DNA from: Iris pallida
Taxonomy: Eukaryota > Streptophyta > Magnoliopsida > Asparagales > Iridaceae
Length of the DNA stretch: 64,000 nt
Reading direction: 5' to 3'
Assembly: GCA_029216955.1 (NCBI GenBank)
Contig: JANAVB010005597.1
Span: forward strand, 45,829,980 to 45,893,979
Below are positions 38,801-45,177 of this stretch, piece after piece (position 1 is the stretch's first letter; each line of letters begins with the position of its first letter). The translations under genes were made by a program, and so were the position numbers. The notes beneath the pieces were generated by a model. It saw only the letters and a program-made list of their open reading frames with translations, was not told the origin of the DNA and searched no databases.

Positions 38801-41800
38801 TGTACATCGTCTCGAAATAAAGATCTCGAGAAACGTTGTTCTGGTAATCAGGATAGTTTCCACTCTATGATGGTGGATTTGTACCTTTTCAATTCAAACT
38901 TAATAATTTCCTTAAGGTGCTGGTTTAGAGGCTGTAATTTGCCTTCACGATAAACCCTGATGCTTGCAGACTACAAGGTTTAGGTTAAAGTCACAGAAAA
39001 GCCTCAACATAAATTAAATGGGGGCCAAACTGTAAATCTTGACCCTCCCCAAATGAACACTGCATTAATTGATTCCAAACTCCCTCTTTCTATCTCCTTA
39101 TGATGCTAGATTTATAGTAATAGTACTCAGCGTAGCTACTTTAAGAGATTTACCTCAAACTGCAATGTGGCCCATAGAGATACTGCTGGACTGGTTTCGG
39201 TAGCAAGAGTCCAGTTAGAGGAAGATTATATTAGAATAAGAGAGACTTCTGTTGTCCCCCCACCCACCCCATTTTGAACCCAGAGCTCCTCTTTTCCTAC
39301 CATGGGCCTCGACCATTGGGTTGTCTGACCTTTTATTTAATGGAAATTTACTACTATGATGCAAAATCATAAAGAATGGCTTCACCTACTTAGTCTTCTC
39401 CTTAATCGTCTATTTCTCCTGCGATACTCTTGGCGGAGGGTGGAGGGAGGGTGGGGACCGTCGGCGATGAAGGATATTCATACTAAAAATGTTGATACGT
39501 GTCCAGCCCATGACTTTGGTATTTTCTAGCTGCGCAAGCTTGTGACATGCTGGGAGAGCTATCCGTTCTAGTTCTGTTGGAGTCTCTTTGCTTGTCTTTA
39601 TCTATCATCATGTTATCGGAGTTTATAACTTGGTAACATGTGGTGGTTTAGCAATTGGCTTCACCCAATGTAAAACATTAAGTGAAGTAAATAATGTCAT
39701 TAGTCATTAGTTCCTAAAAAACAAGTATAGACACAAATAACGAGAACCTGATAGAAGTACCTCTAATCCTTAGTTCTACATGGAAACAAAATATTAACCA
39801 ATAGCAGAAAATAGTATAGATCATAACATTGTATCAGTTTACCTCTTTGTCTAGACTCTTTATAGCCAAGAGGAACTTGGAGGGTGTTCCTCGGTTGCAT
39901 GAGCTAAACTGCAATCCAAAAGTAGATCTAACTACCTGTCAACTGGCCACCTAGGTTTTGCGACATTGCCCTCTCATGCTCATAGTTACCTTGGCTAGGA
40001 ATTTGGCACCAACATAGAGTGTTGATGTCACGTCAAAAGTCAGCATATAACTTTGTCAAATCTTGTATGGAGCTTTCTTATGCTACATAGCTGACACCAT
40101 TCTAATTGGAGAAGTCTTGGTTGATGATGATAATTTAATAAATATTTTTTCCAAACTAAACCATAATCGTGAATGCGATTTTGTGTAAAATCTTGACATC
40201 AAAGGTATGAGTACTAGTGAGAGCAAACGATAAAGGAAGTTCCTACAACCAGTGAAGTGAATGAGAAGGAAAGTTCCGACAACCAGCCAGATAAAATTGT
40301 TTGCTTGTACTACATAAAATACATATACTAGACAAAATGAAGGAAATTTTCATGAAATATATTCTATAAAAGCAAGTGATAAAGATCGAGTGCACATAGC
40401 TTGACAGTTGACAACAATGACAGAATGATGAAGGGAAACTATTTCAATACCAATATCACTGAAAACCGAACTTATACCACCTGTGGTGTTTACCTAATAA
40501 TTACATGACTAAATTACCAGTTGACCTGCTAAATCAAGTAGCTACGAAATGATAAGGTGCTTTAGCCTTATTCTATAATGTACCATTCCAAACTGAACAA
40601 CAGTCTGGAAGTAACTAAAGGAGTAACACTTCAATAATATCATTACAGAGGTGCAGGCTATGTTTTTGTGTCACGCCTTGTATTGCCTGGCCTGTCTACT
40701 CATCTTATACTATTTTGTAAAGAATAAAGAATTTAACATTGAAGCAATTATCTTCAGCATTTAGAGTTACAGAAATGCTTTTGGACTTACCATCGGGATC
40801 CTGGATCAACATTCCCAATAGTAAAAACATCTAATGACAATGATGAGATTTTCCTATGATGCATATCTTGTCCATAATAATTTGCAGGGAGTACTCCAAA
40901 CAAACACACGACGGCAGCAATAGAGAAGACGCGAATACTGTACAACGAAAATATAAGGGGTTAGTGAAATAATCGAGCATGGGATAATTGAAGTTATGGC
41001 ATGCACACATGATTAATAACTGCAAAGTAATAACTAATACAATCCTGCCTGATACAGCATCAGTTCAGACTCCAAAACAAAATTATACAGTCCAGACTCC
41101 AAAATACAGATTACAGCTATGAGTGATAGGATCTTTGCTTAAAGCGAAGTTTGGAGTATCAGTTGTGGACCCTTCCTACGATTATCGGTCTCAGCAGTTT
41201 CAAGGGTTTTAACAGTTTTGAGATGGTTGGATTGGGTACTTTCAGCAATTTTGGTTTCGGCTTCGGGCCAATAGTTAAACTTACAGTTTAAAGGGGCAAC
41301 TAGAGCTTCAGTCTAACCTGATTGAACAAAGATACGACATCTGCTACTAATGAAGCAGAACGTAAAATGCAACCAATTTCAAGTTTTCAGCAAGGGTGGC
41401 AGTATCGACCAATACCGACCATATCGTCTTTGACATGTCCGATCCGATACCCCCATCGATATCGATACAGGCCAATACAAAAATTCTGCCACTTTTTCGG
41501 TCATTTTAGCAAGAAAAAAAAAAGTTAAAAGAAAATGAGAGAAGTGTGGAAACAGCATTGTAGACACAAGGATTCGATCGTTCCCAATAGTTCAACATGC
41601 TATAGGGTGTCAATGAGAATTCATTGACTCAATATCCATGATCTTTTGTCGAAGTTGTATACACAAATCACAATGTCCATACTTCGTTATATTATTCCAT
41701 TCACACGGGGGTACTTTGTCTATAAGAAAGTAAAATGATCAATAATATGACAAATAATAGACAAGATTATGCCTAGATGCATCAAATACTTTTCTAGTTT

Positions 41801-42083
41801 TCTGAATTACTTTTTATTACTTTCTGGCTCTCCAAAACTCCGATATCGAGACCCATAAGAAGGATCCAAAACCGATAGTGTGAACCTTGGTTTTCAGGTA
41901 AAGGCTTTGTTGTCGCATATTAGGACATGACATCAAGAGTGCAAGGTCGAGCAACTATGACAACGAAATTCGTGTCACACAACAAGGGTGAAAGCAGAGT
42001 GCAAACACATTCATTGGTTCGACAAGCACAAAGAACATGCGCAAGAACAAACTATTTGTAAAGATTCAATGTGCATTCCATTT

Positions 42084-42139
<56 letters not shown>

Positions 42140-42449
42140 CAGTATCCCAAGTCAATAATGACCGTCACCTGAACACGAGCATCCTGATGAACACCACGGC
42201 GTCCAGACCGGCAACCCCCAGCAAATCCTCCTCCGAAGTCTCCCAGGCCTTCACCAGCCAGCTGGCGGACGGGACCAGCCTATCGAGCGGCCCGGAGTCC
42301 AGCATCCGGCTGTGCTCCTGCGCGAGCCGACGGCCGAAGTAGACACTGACATTCCCGGGCTGTTTCCTCAGGAGAGAACACAAGAAGAGCAGCAGCGCGC
42401 ATATTCCAATGTTGATCCCGGCGGACGTCAGAAGAGCAGAGACGTTCAT
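11101..42449 (-). CDS. CSC1-like / OSCA family (DUF221) osmosensitive calcium-permeable cation channel, 10 exons
   Basis: Joined exons (minus strand): 42449-42169, 40937-40791, 34146-34083, 33982-33773, 31146-30967, 22618-22320, 20681-20405, 20146-19871, 12357-12124, 11403-11101. Together they make 2,271 bp and 756 aa, a normal OSCA length (about 700-770). All introns are GT-AG and the phases close. Visible parts: N-terminal membrane segment (6-27), second segment across exons 1-2 (83-113), third in exon 3 (146-164), cytosolic loop (165 to about 350), then the channel core with hydrophobic segments near 353-375, 400-426, 440-460, 487-507, 541-575, 600-618 and 626-640, and an acidic C-tail. 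Family marks include PYRQLW, FVQGLTQLDQL, PFLKGIL, TGYLPSV and NVYIPKYETGG. From memory the closest relatives are Arabidopsis At1g69450/HYP1 (OSCA2 clade). Known family role: mechanically or hyperosmotically gated, calcium-permeable cation channels of plasma or internal membranes. The exact clade and function here are inferred. The only doubt in the model is the exon 5 acceptor. Confidence 0.95.
11550..11979. mobile_element. TIR element (GGCAAATTCTA ends), 430 bp, in intron 9
   Basis: Terminal inverted repeats of about 31 bp: GGCAAATTCTAATGGCACTT and, inverted from the right end, GGCAAATTCTATAGACACTC. The interior carries many GGACTGCC/GACAGTCC motifs in both orientations. It is flanked by T-runs ending in A on both sides (TTTTTTA), consistent with a 7-bp or longer duplication. 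A related left end occurs at 43781. Confidence 0.7.
12124..12357 (-). CDS. OSCA exon 9 (residues 579-656)
   Basis: Acceptor TTTTGTAG|GTCCTC, donor GCACAG|GTTGGT. It encodes VLNVYIPKYETGGQMWP, a hydrophobic helix IFSLVLSQIINLGVFGI and SGFTIPLVICTLLFNEYC, the last membrane segments. Confidence 0.95.
12440..13870. other. Unassigned part of OSCA intron 8
   Basis: No gene supported. Contains degenerate GTGTCC/GGACAC-type repeats near 13255-13320 and 13675-13740, also seen near 35950-36110. Short open frames here are broken and unlike any family I recognise. Confidence 0.35.
14110..16065. repeat. Array of long palindromic units punctuated by GCCCA...TGGGC palindromes
   Basis: Short palindromes such as CCCAACAATTGGG (14127), GCCCATTAGTTGGGC (14173), GCCCATCCAATGGAC (15071) and GCCCAATGGTTGGGC (16015) punctuate the region. 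Between them lie two long imperfect palindromes. Unit 1 is about 15068-15478. Unit 2 is about 15459-15949, centred near 15705, with arms that match each other along about 240 bp by eye. A TRIM (14207-15013) has inserted in it. Confidence 0.65.
14207..15013 (+). mobile_element. TRIM retrotransposon, 807 bp, full length
   Basis: Two direct terminal repeats of about 216 bp (14207-14422 and 14798-15013), starting TGTTTGGAACG / TGTTGGGAACG and ending ACAATCCACA / ACAATCCAACA, flanked by the exact 5-bp duplication GAAAA (14202-14206, 15014-15018). The 375-bp interior is non-coding and holds three ~58-bp tandem units with GCCGAACAACCTTAGCACCC. No tRNA-Met primer site was recognised, so the strand is provisional. 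Confidence 0.88.
16340..16375 (+). repeat. Poly-C / poly-A low-complexity tract
   Basis: A long C run followed by an A run inside MITE copy 2. A likely length-variable site. Confidence 0.9.
16485..17470. other. Unassigned part of OSCA intron 8
   Basis: AT-rich sequence without a recognisable gene or repeat boundary. Confidence 0.3.
17471..17560 (+). mobile_element. 3' tail of an RTE-type LINE
   Basis: TAATAACAACAAAACCTTTATCC then TTTTTGGGTCGGTTGTTTGAATC and CCATTCAGCTCT is a decayed form of the well-known plant RTE 3' end (AAGCCTTATCCCAA...GGGGTCGGCT...ATTC...CCATT-AGCTCT). No coding part is attached. Confidence 0.55.
17570..18130. other. Unassigned part of OSCA intron 8
   Basis: The small open frames on both strands here lack recognisable domains. 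No repeat boundary seen. Confidence 0.3.
18133..18290 (-). mobile_element. Probable SINE, minus strand
   Basis: On the minus strand, GGATCGAGCCCC (box-B-like) is followed by GGGGCGGCTGGGTGGCG, CCCGGGCCAAAGCCGGCTAG and GGGCTTTGGTTCTTT, ending in an A-run (T-run on plus, 18133-18141). This pattern matches tRNA-derived plant SINEs as I remember them. Box A and the 5' boundary are unclear. Confidence 0.5.
18300..19280. other. Unassigned part of OSCA intron 8
   Basis: No gene. The stretch GGGATGGACCCACCCCATG to about 19140 looks like a fragment of a dispersed repeat, but no boundaries could be set. Confidence 0.3.
19283..19400 (+). mobile_element. tRNA-derived SINE
   Basis: Box-A-like TAGCTCAAGTGG (19286-19297) and box-B-like GAGTTCTAACC (19330-19340), spaced as in tRNA genes and framed by CCCC...GGGG. 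It is followed by a non-tRNA body. The 3' limit is uncertain. Confidence 0.65.
19440..19585 (+). repeat. GC-rich minisatellite (GGGCCTACGGGCC...)
   Basis: Three to four imperfect units of about 37 bp with TTGGGCCTACGGGCC(G/T)(G/A)GTTGT. GC-rich in an AT-rich intron. Confidence 0.6.
19871..20146 (-). CDS. OSCA exon 8 (residues 487-578)
   Basis: Acceptor GTGCAG|GCTACT, donor AATCAG|GTGAGT. It encodes ATFFITYVLTSGWASLSSE, a charged cytosolic loop (RRKDDPDSAPSFPYHTEVPR) and a long hydrophobic segment ending YVVYRNQ. Phase 0 at both ends. Confidence 0.95.
20405..20681 (-). CDS. OSCA exon 7 (residues 394-486)
   Basis: Acceptor TATGCAG|GAAATT, donor AGTCAG|GTGATT. It encodes TGYLPSVILLLFLYTVPP (pore-region helix), GSISHSGRKKSACYKVLYF, NVFFVNVLSGS and ends KAVPSQ. 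A 258-bp intron separates it from exon 8. Confidence 0.95.
21240..21475 (+). repeat. C-rich low-complexity tract in intron 6
   Basis: A run of about 20 C followed by CACACCCCCACCCCCAC-type repeats to a CCCACC series near 21450-21475. The open frames across it are artefacts of the composition. Confidence 0.85.
21640..22300. other. Unassigned part of OSCA intron 6
   Basis: AT-rich intron sequence. No gene or repeat boundary recognised. Confidence 0.3.
22320..22618 (-). CDS. OSCA exon 6 (residues 295-393)
   Basis: Acceptor TTGCACAG|GAATGT, donor GAAGAA|GTAAGT. It encodes ECASAFVFFKSRYAAL, WVTDLAPEPHDIYW, IPYRQLWFRRIA and a long hydrophobic segment ending in FVQGLTQLDQL. This is the best-conserved part of the family and starts the channel core. 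Confidence 0.95.
23279..23660. mobile_element. Decayed copy of the CAAGGTT-TIR MITE (copy 3)
   Basis: Carries the shared block ACATTGGGGATCTCTTCCCC, then CAGTCAATTCG and AAAAAGACCAATCC, in the same orientation as the copies at 35285 and 41391, with CCGATACCGACC subterminal motifs. The terminal CAAGGTT repeats are no longer recognisable. Confidence 0.5.
23958..23983 (+). repeat. (TG)n microsatellite
   Basis: About 13 TG units in intron 5. Confidence 0.95.
24564..24617 (+). repeat. (AT)n microsatellite
   Basis: About 27 AT units directly before the SINE. Open frames reading Ile-Tyr repeats here are artefacts. Confidence 0.95.
24619..24742 (+). mobile_element. tRNA-derived SINE with poly-A tail
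   Basis: Box A TAACTTAGTGG (24631-24641) and box B AGTTCGAATCC (24675-24685) with tRNA-like spacing and sequence (GCGGCCCGAGTGGTCAGG), then a short body and an A-run at 24723-24741. It is set between two AT microsatellites, the downstream one (24741-24812) possibly grown from its tail. Confidence 0.75.
24741..24812 (+). repeat. (AT)n microsatellite
   Basis: About 35 AT units continuing from the SINE poly-A. Confidence 0.95.
25430..25880 (-). pseudogene. RTE-type LINE reverse-transcriptase C-terminal fragment
   Basis: Read on the minus strand from 25863, broken frames give MEYVECKFKKRR, IDGQEIPKNNTLQRLGSIF, LPLKLEGKFFKTIIRPCF and KMSIDNMITLRWI. These correspond in order to the region after the RT catalytic core of plant RTE LINEs (M-ECKFSKRR, LDGQEIPKSE-FRYLGS, PLKLKGKFYRT-IRP, MRMLRW). 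Several stops and shifts; no intact ORF. It lies in intron 5 in the same orientation as the gene. Confidence 0.75.
26124..28327 (-). mobile_element. Solo LTR, 2,204 bp, TSD ATCCA, in OSCA intron 5
   Basis: On the minus strand it starts TGTAATAGCCCGCATC and ends GGGTCGGGATGTGACA. Exact 5-bp duplications ATCCA flank it (26119-26123, 28328-28332). No coding sequence or second LTR lies inside, so this is a solo LTR left by recombination. Related to the partial LTR at 7402-9072. It contains an AT microsatellite at 26797-26835 and recurring ACTCGTGCAT-type motifs at 27540-27800. Confidence 0.9.
28794..29745 (+). mobile_element. Non-autonomous hAT element, 952 bp, TSD TCAATACT
   Basis: Exact 8-bp duplications TCAATACT flank it (28786-28793, 29746-29753). 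The ends CAGAGCCGGCTC and (inverted right end) CAAGGCCTACTC are imperfect inverted repeats, each followed by a CCTAGGCAA block. Inside, 29359-29412 encodes MTGKRKYESESSEKKRK then a stop, and 29444-29532 a short charged stretch, resembling the N-terminus of TTF-type hAT transposases. A 45-bp tandem duplication lies at 28826-28916. Confidence 0.8.
29754..30960. other. Unassigned part of OSCA intron 5
   Basis: No gene supported. CCATC...GAATGGGGTCAGTTGTGG near 30320-30348 vaguely resembles an RTE 3' tail, but is too diverged to call. Confidence 0.3.
30967..31146 (-). CDS. OSCA exon 5 (residues 235-294), shifted acceptor
   Basis: It encodes RRVYKKICLQATAIEL, then the Cys pair region CGLCGGKLES and DFELTAKKLDL, ending AAACTAAAG|GTTACA. 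Homologues have an acidic stretch (N-x-A-E-E) before VYKK. The matching bases lie just upstream at 31156-31147, but one extra G there breaks the frame and gives a stop two codons later. Acceptor GTGCAG at 31147 keeps the frame and drops that stretch. See the findings. Confidence 0.8.
31160..32152. other. Unassigned part of OSCA intron 4
   Basis: AT-rich. No gene or repeat boundary recognised. Confidence 0.3.
32161..32453. mobile_element. hAT-type MITE, 293 bp, TSD CGTCAAAC, with embedded tRNA-like segment
   Basis: Ends CAGGTCCGGCCCTGAGC and (inverted) CAGGGGCGGCCCGGGCCC, flanked by the exact 8-bp duplication CGTCAAAC (32153-32160, 32454-32461). Inside on the minus strand, GTGCAGTGGTTATAATGTT and GGTTCAAATTTTGG (near 32325-32265) look like box A and box B of a tRNA or SINE. 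Confidence 0.85.
33150..33310 (+). pseudogene. RTE-type LINE C-terminal remnant
   Basis: The plus frame across 33195-33308 reads IEAVKKDMTFAKVQEEMTL then NKAEWKKAFI and a stop. This matches the C-terminal W-E-V-KDM...ALDRAEWRKRIH motif of plant RTE LINEs. One in-frame stop (TGA near 33215) replaces the usual Trp. Confidence 0.6.
33773..33982 (-). CDS. OSCA exon 4 (residues 165-234)
   Basis: Acceptor CTCTAG|GAA. It encodes EYRSIARMRLIHI, then FTVLVRAIP (start of the cytosolic PHM7-type domain), VKNFFSKYHASTYLSH and KVQKLM, ending at ATG|GTGCGC. Only 100 bp of intron separates it from exon 3. Phase 0 at both ends. Confidence 0.93.
34083..34146 (-). CDS. OSCA exon 3 (residues 143-164, short)
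   Basis: A 64-bp exon between TCAG and GTAAGA. With the TG from exon 2 it encodes WLWVHCLSLYIIS and a Cys-rich hydrophobic helix ending LLYF, the third membrane segment. It closes to phase 0. It was found by homology and splice sites because it is too short to stand out as an open frame. Confidence 0.92.
34160..35276. other. Unassigned part of OSCA intron 2
   Basis: No recognisable gene. Small minus-strand frames at 34908-35276 have no known domain. Confidence 0.3.
35285..35904. mobile_element. CAAGGTT-TIR hAT-type MITE copy 4, 620 bp, TSD GAGCTAAC
   Basis: Left end CAAGGTTTTCAGTACCGG, right end GACAGTGCAAACCTTG, flanked by the exact 8-bp duplication GAGCTAAC (35277-35284, 35905-35912). It shares ACATTGGGACTCTCTTTTCC, then GTCAATTCGGCAAAG and GAAGGGTCCAAAAC with the other copies. 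Confidence 0.88.
35920..37675. other. Unassigned part of OSCA intron 2
   Basis: Contains GTGTCC/GGACAC-rich repeats (35950-36110). Otherwise AT-rich with no gene or boundary. Confidence 0.3.
37738..37811 (+). repeat. 37-bp tandem duplication
   Basis: TCTTTACCACCCTGACGACA followed by TTGACAAAGGAT is present twice in direct succession. Confidence 0.9.
37863..37891 (+). repeat. Poly-C tract
   Basis: A run of about 25 C in intron 2. Confidence 0.95.
37900..40780. other. Unassigned part of OSCA intron 2
   Basis: No gene. Diverged direct repeat GATATGGGTTTACATAACTC / GATATGGGTCCTCTTAACTC (near 38459 and 38638) with following AACTGTA and CCACATAACTTTG blocks. Confidence 0.35.
40791..40937 (-). 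CDS. OSCA exon 2 (residues 94-142)
   Basis: Acceptor TGTACAG|T and donor GATG|GTAAGT. It encodes IRVFSIAAVVCLFGVLPANY, the rest of the second membrane segment, then a luminal/extracellular loop ending FTIGNVDPGSR. It starts and ends within codons (Ser 94 and Trp 143), matching its neighbours. Confidence 0.93.
41391..41889. mobile_element. CAAGGTT-TIR hAT-type MITE copy 5, 499 bp, TSD GTTTTCAG
   Basis: Left end CAAGGGTGGCAGTATCG, right end GATAGTGTGAACCTTG, flanked by the exact 8-bp duplication GTTTTCAG (41383-41390, 41890-41897). Rich in CGATACC/GGTATCG motifs. A partial related stretch precedes it at 41150-41275. It sits in OSCA intron 1. Confidence 0.88.
42086..42137 (+). repeat. (AT)n microsatellite next to exon 1
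   Basis: About 26 AT units ending 32 bp from the exon 1 donor region. Confidence 0.95.
42169..42449 (-). CDS. OSCA exon 1 (residues 1-93, start codon)
   Basis: The ATG at 42449-42447 begins MNVSALLTSAGIN, the conserved N-terminus of this subfamily. The exon encodes the first membrane segment and the VSVYFGRRLAQE region and ends TTCAG|GTGACG, leaving two bases of a split Ser codon. It is far more GC-rich than the other exons. Confidence 0.95.
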
Positions 42450-42700
42450 CTCTCTCCTCTGCTACCGGAGCCCTCCCCGCTCATCAAAACCCTAAAATTC
42501 AAATCGGATCGAACCTTGAATCGAACAACGGAAGAGGCATTGTTGAAGAAACCCTAACCGATCGAGAAGAGAGTTGACGAAACCCCAATTTCTCACTGGG
42601 AATGTATGCAGAAGGAGTACAGTTGGGATGCTGATGAGAAAAGGAAAGGAATATTTAATGCAATTAATTCTCTTTATTGTTATTTTCGTGAAGGGGTGAA
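42450..42700 (-). promoter_or_regulatory. OSCA 5' UTR and proximal promoter
   Basis: The 5' leader reads into CT-rich and GA-rich sequence. Two telo-box motifs (AAACCCTAA on the plus strand, 42487-42495 and 42549-42557) lie within about 110 bp of the start codon, a common arrangement in plant 5' regions. A TTAAATATT stretch near 42650-42660 (minus strand) could serve as a TATA element. The transcription start is not visible. Confidence 0.45.
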
Positions 42701-43068
42701 ATGAGGAAGGTTTGTGGAGAAGGAGAATTGTGGAGGCAGGAAGGAGACGTGTAAAGGAGAGGAGGGAAAAGGAACGTTTGAGAAGGTGGCGGACGCGTGG
42801 CGGGACGTGATTGGAAAGGAGGTACCTGCCGCGTCGGTTTGGGGGCGGGTAGAGAAGTGGGTGAGAGTGAGATGGGCCCAACCTGGGGACGATCAACCGC
42901 TTTGGAACCGTCTGGAAATGGTAACTATTTTCTTTCGGCTCCAACTGGCGTTTGGTTCCAGAAGTGAGCCCGAATTGTTCTAATTTGTGCATATCAAAGC
43001 TCTTGTTTTCTATTTTGTTATTTGGTTGCAAACTCTAGTTTTATTATTCAATAATGTTATAGGAATAC
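42701..43068. other. Upstream flank of OSCA
   Basis: G-rich, GA-rich tract (42710-42890) and then AT-rich sequence. No gene supported. Confidence 0.35.
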
Positions 43069-43078
43069 ATTTCTTTTT

Positions 43079-43415
43079 AAGAAATTTTGAGTTGCACCCC
43101 ACAATATTTAACCATATTCAAGGTGCACCCCACTGTTTTATCATAATGTATAATACCTCCCACTTCCGTCAAAAACTAACGGTCAACTCCGTTGACCGTT
43201 AATTTTTGACTGAAATGCCTTTCCATTTTTTCAAGCTGACGAGGGAGAACTGGTAATAAAAATAATTTGCTAGGGGTATTTCGGTCAAAAATTAATGGTC
43301 AACAGAGTTGACCGTTAGTTTTTGACGAAAGTGAAAGATATTGTACATTATGGTAAAACAGTGGGGTGCACCTTGAATATGGTTAAATATTGTGGGGTGC
43401 AACTCAAAATTTCTC
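43079..43415. mobile_element. Long-TIR MULE-type MITE, 337 bp, TSD TTTCTTTTT
   Basis: Near-perfect inverted arms of about 130 bp each (AGAAATTTTGAGTTGCACCC ... inverse) and an exact 9-bp duplication TTTCTTTTT (43070-43078, 43416-43424). Long arms and a 9-bp TSD fit Mutator-like elements. The transcript would fold into a hairpin. It lies about 630 bp upstream of the OSCA start codon. Confidence 0.85.
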
Positions 43416-43423
43416 TTTCTTTT

Positions 43424-43556
43424 TTGACACTCTCTATAGCCATTCCGATGTGGCAATATATTATTGAATGTCAAAAAAGTCTTAAAATAGAGATAATAAT
43501 TGACATTCAATAATGTACTATCATATCAATGTGCCAATAGAGTACGTCAAAAAAAG
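43424..43556. mobile_element. Small foldback MITE
   Basis: TTTTTTGACACTCTCTATAG... and the inverse of ...AGAGTACGTCAAAAAAA form imperfect inverted arms of about 55 bp around TCTTAAAATAGAG. Both arms carry TATTGAATGTCA. Target duplication not resolved. Confidence 0.6.
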
Positions 43557-43780
43557 TGTATCTCCATAGCATTACTTTTTGTTATTTGGTTGCAAATTGA
43601 AAATAGGAGGTAAAGCGGGTGAGAAGACATGTTGTAGTTTATGCTTCATCTTTTTTATCATTTTTTTGCTTCGTAAAAAAAATATATACCAACAAACAAA
43701 CTAAACCGAGCATAACTCATTATGGTTCTTTTGTCTCCAGATCCAGCATAGAAGTGGTTCGATTTCGTGTCTCTCTATGC

Positions 43781-44318
43781 GGCAATTGCTAAAGGTACAC
43801 CAATTTTTGCTCAGGACAGCCGATTACTTTTTGTTTATTTTCAAGTTTGTCACTCCCAAATATTGATCAGGGCTGCCCACTCCATTTGTATATAAGTCAT
43901 TTTTTGTTTGTTTGTTCTTGTCTTCTTCTTCAAAAAACTTCTCACAATTCCCAAAACCCTATATCCTAAATATTCTATAAGATTTGTGGTTCGAAGTCCC
44001 GTTACAATCCAAGTTGATGAATATCCATCCTTTATTTTGTATGCCTTGGATAAAATATGAAGTTTTTGTTTTCCAAGCATTTTGCCCTCTTCAAATTATT
44101 GAATTATGTTAAACAATGTAGGAGACACGCACAAAATGGTCGAAGAAATTGGATCATCAAATACATTAGCTCATTTCGCTCCTTCTGAATAACACCCTGG
44201 TTCTTTCGAAGCACCCTTGGTAAGAAATCTGACACCTCAATTTTGACAGTTTTCGTCATAGATCTGTCAAAAAATTGACAGTCCATAAAACATAATGGAC
44301 TGTCAAAAATTTTGACAG
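43781..44318. mobile_element. Left end of a GGCAATT-TIR element related to 11550-11979
   Basis: Begins GGCAATTGCTAAAGGTACAC, then GCTCAGGACAGCC, parallel to the left end of the intron-9 element, and ends in a GACAGTCC/GGACTGTC-rich stretch (44240-44318). The right terminus was not found; copia sequence follows directly. Confidence 0.5.
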
Positions 44319-45049
44319 TCCAAAATTGAAGGAAGATGCAAAGACCGTTTCTACTCCCTTGGCTGGCCACTTTAGGCTCTCAGCCAAGTTATCCCCTACT
44401 ATATATGAGGAGAAGGAGCACATGGTTCGAGTTCCTTATGCGAGTGCAGTTGGCAGCTTAATGTATGCTATGGTGTGCACTCGACCAGACATTGCACAAG
44501 TCGTAAGTGTGGTTGGTCGCTTTATGGCTAATCCAGGAAAGAAGCACTGGGAAGCTGTGAAATGGATATTCAGGTACTTTAAGGGCACCACTGATGTGGG
44601 ATTACACTTTGGTGGAGACTTTAGTCAAGTCAGTGAATATGTGGATTCGGACTATGCTGGTGATCTGGATAGGCGCAGGTCAACTACTGGATACGTGTTT
44701 GTTTTACATGGTGCACCAATCAGTTGGAGGTTTATGTTGCAGGCTACGGTTGCACTATCGACAACAGAAGCAGAGTATATGGCGGTAACAGAGACAGTGA
44801 AAGAAGGCCTATGGCTTTGTGGTTTGATTAATGACTTGGGGGCACGTGAAGCAGGATGTAGTTGATGTGCATTATGATAGTATGAGTGCTATCCACTTGG
44901 CAAAGAATCAAGTCCTTCATGCAAGGACCAAGCATATTGATGTTCGCTACCACTTCATACGGGATGTCGTAGAAGACGGTGATATTGCACTTGAAAAGGT
45001 GCATACCAAGGACAACCCCGCTAATATATTGACTAAGGTTGTTCCTTGA
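44319..45049 (+). pseudogene. Ty1/copia pol 3' end (RT tail and RNase H), one frameshift
   Basis: The frame to 44862 encodes VGSLMYAMVCTRPDIA, DSDYAGDLDRRRSTTGYVF and STTEAEYMA, the conserved RT tail and RNase H of copia elements. The next part is in another frame (44831-45049): DSMSAIHLAKN, RTKHIDVRYHFIRD and KDNPANILTK, then a stop. A shift near 44840-44855 separates them. The 5' nine-tenths of the element is missing. Confidence 0.85.
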
Positions 45050-45177
45050 GCTAAGTTCCAACATTGCTTGGACTTGCTCCATGTCCTACCAATTATTTGA
45101 GATCCCTTGACGAGTGGTTGATTTGGTAAAGCTGTGCGGTGGAGAAGTGTCGGCTCGATTTTGTGGCAAAATCTTGT

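Noticed and set aside
42492..43031. 179-residue minus-strand frame upstream of OSCA
   Set aside because: It covers the OSCA 5' UTR and promoter, has no domain, and is in no relation to the gene's exons.
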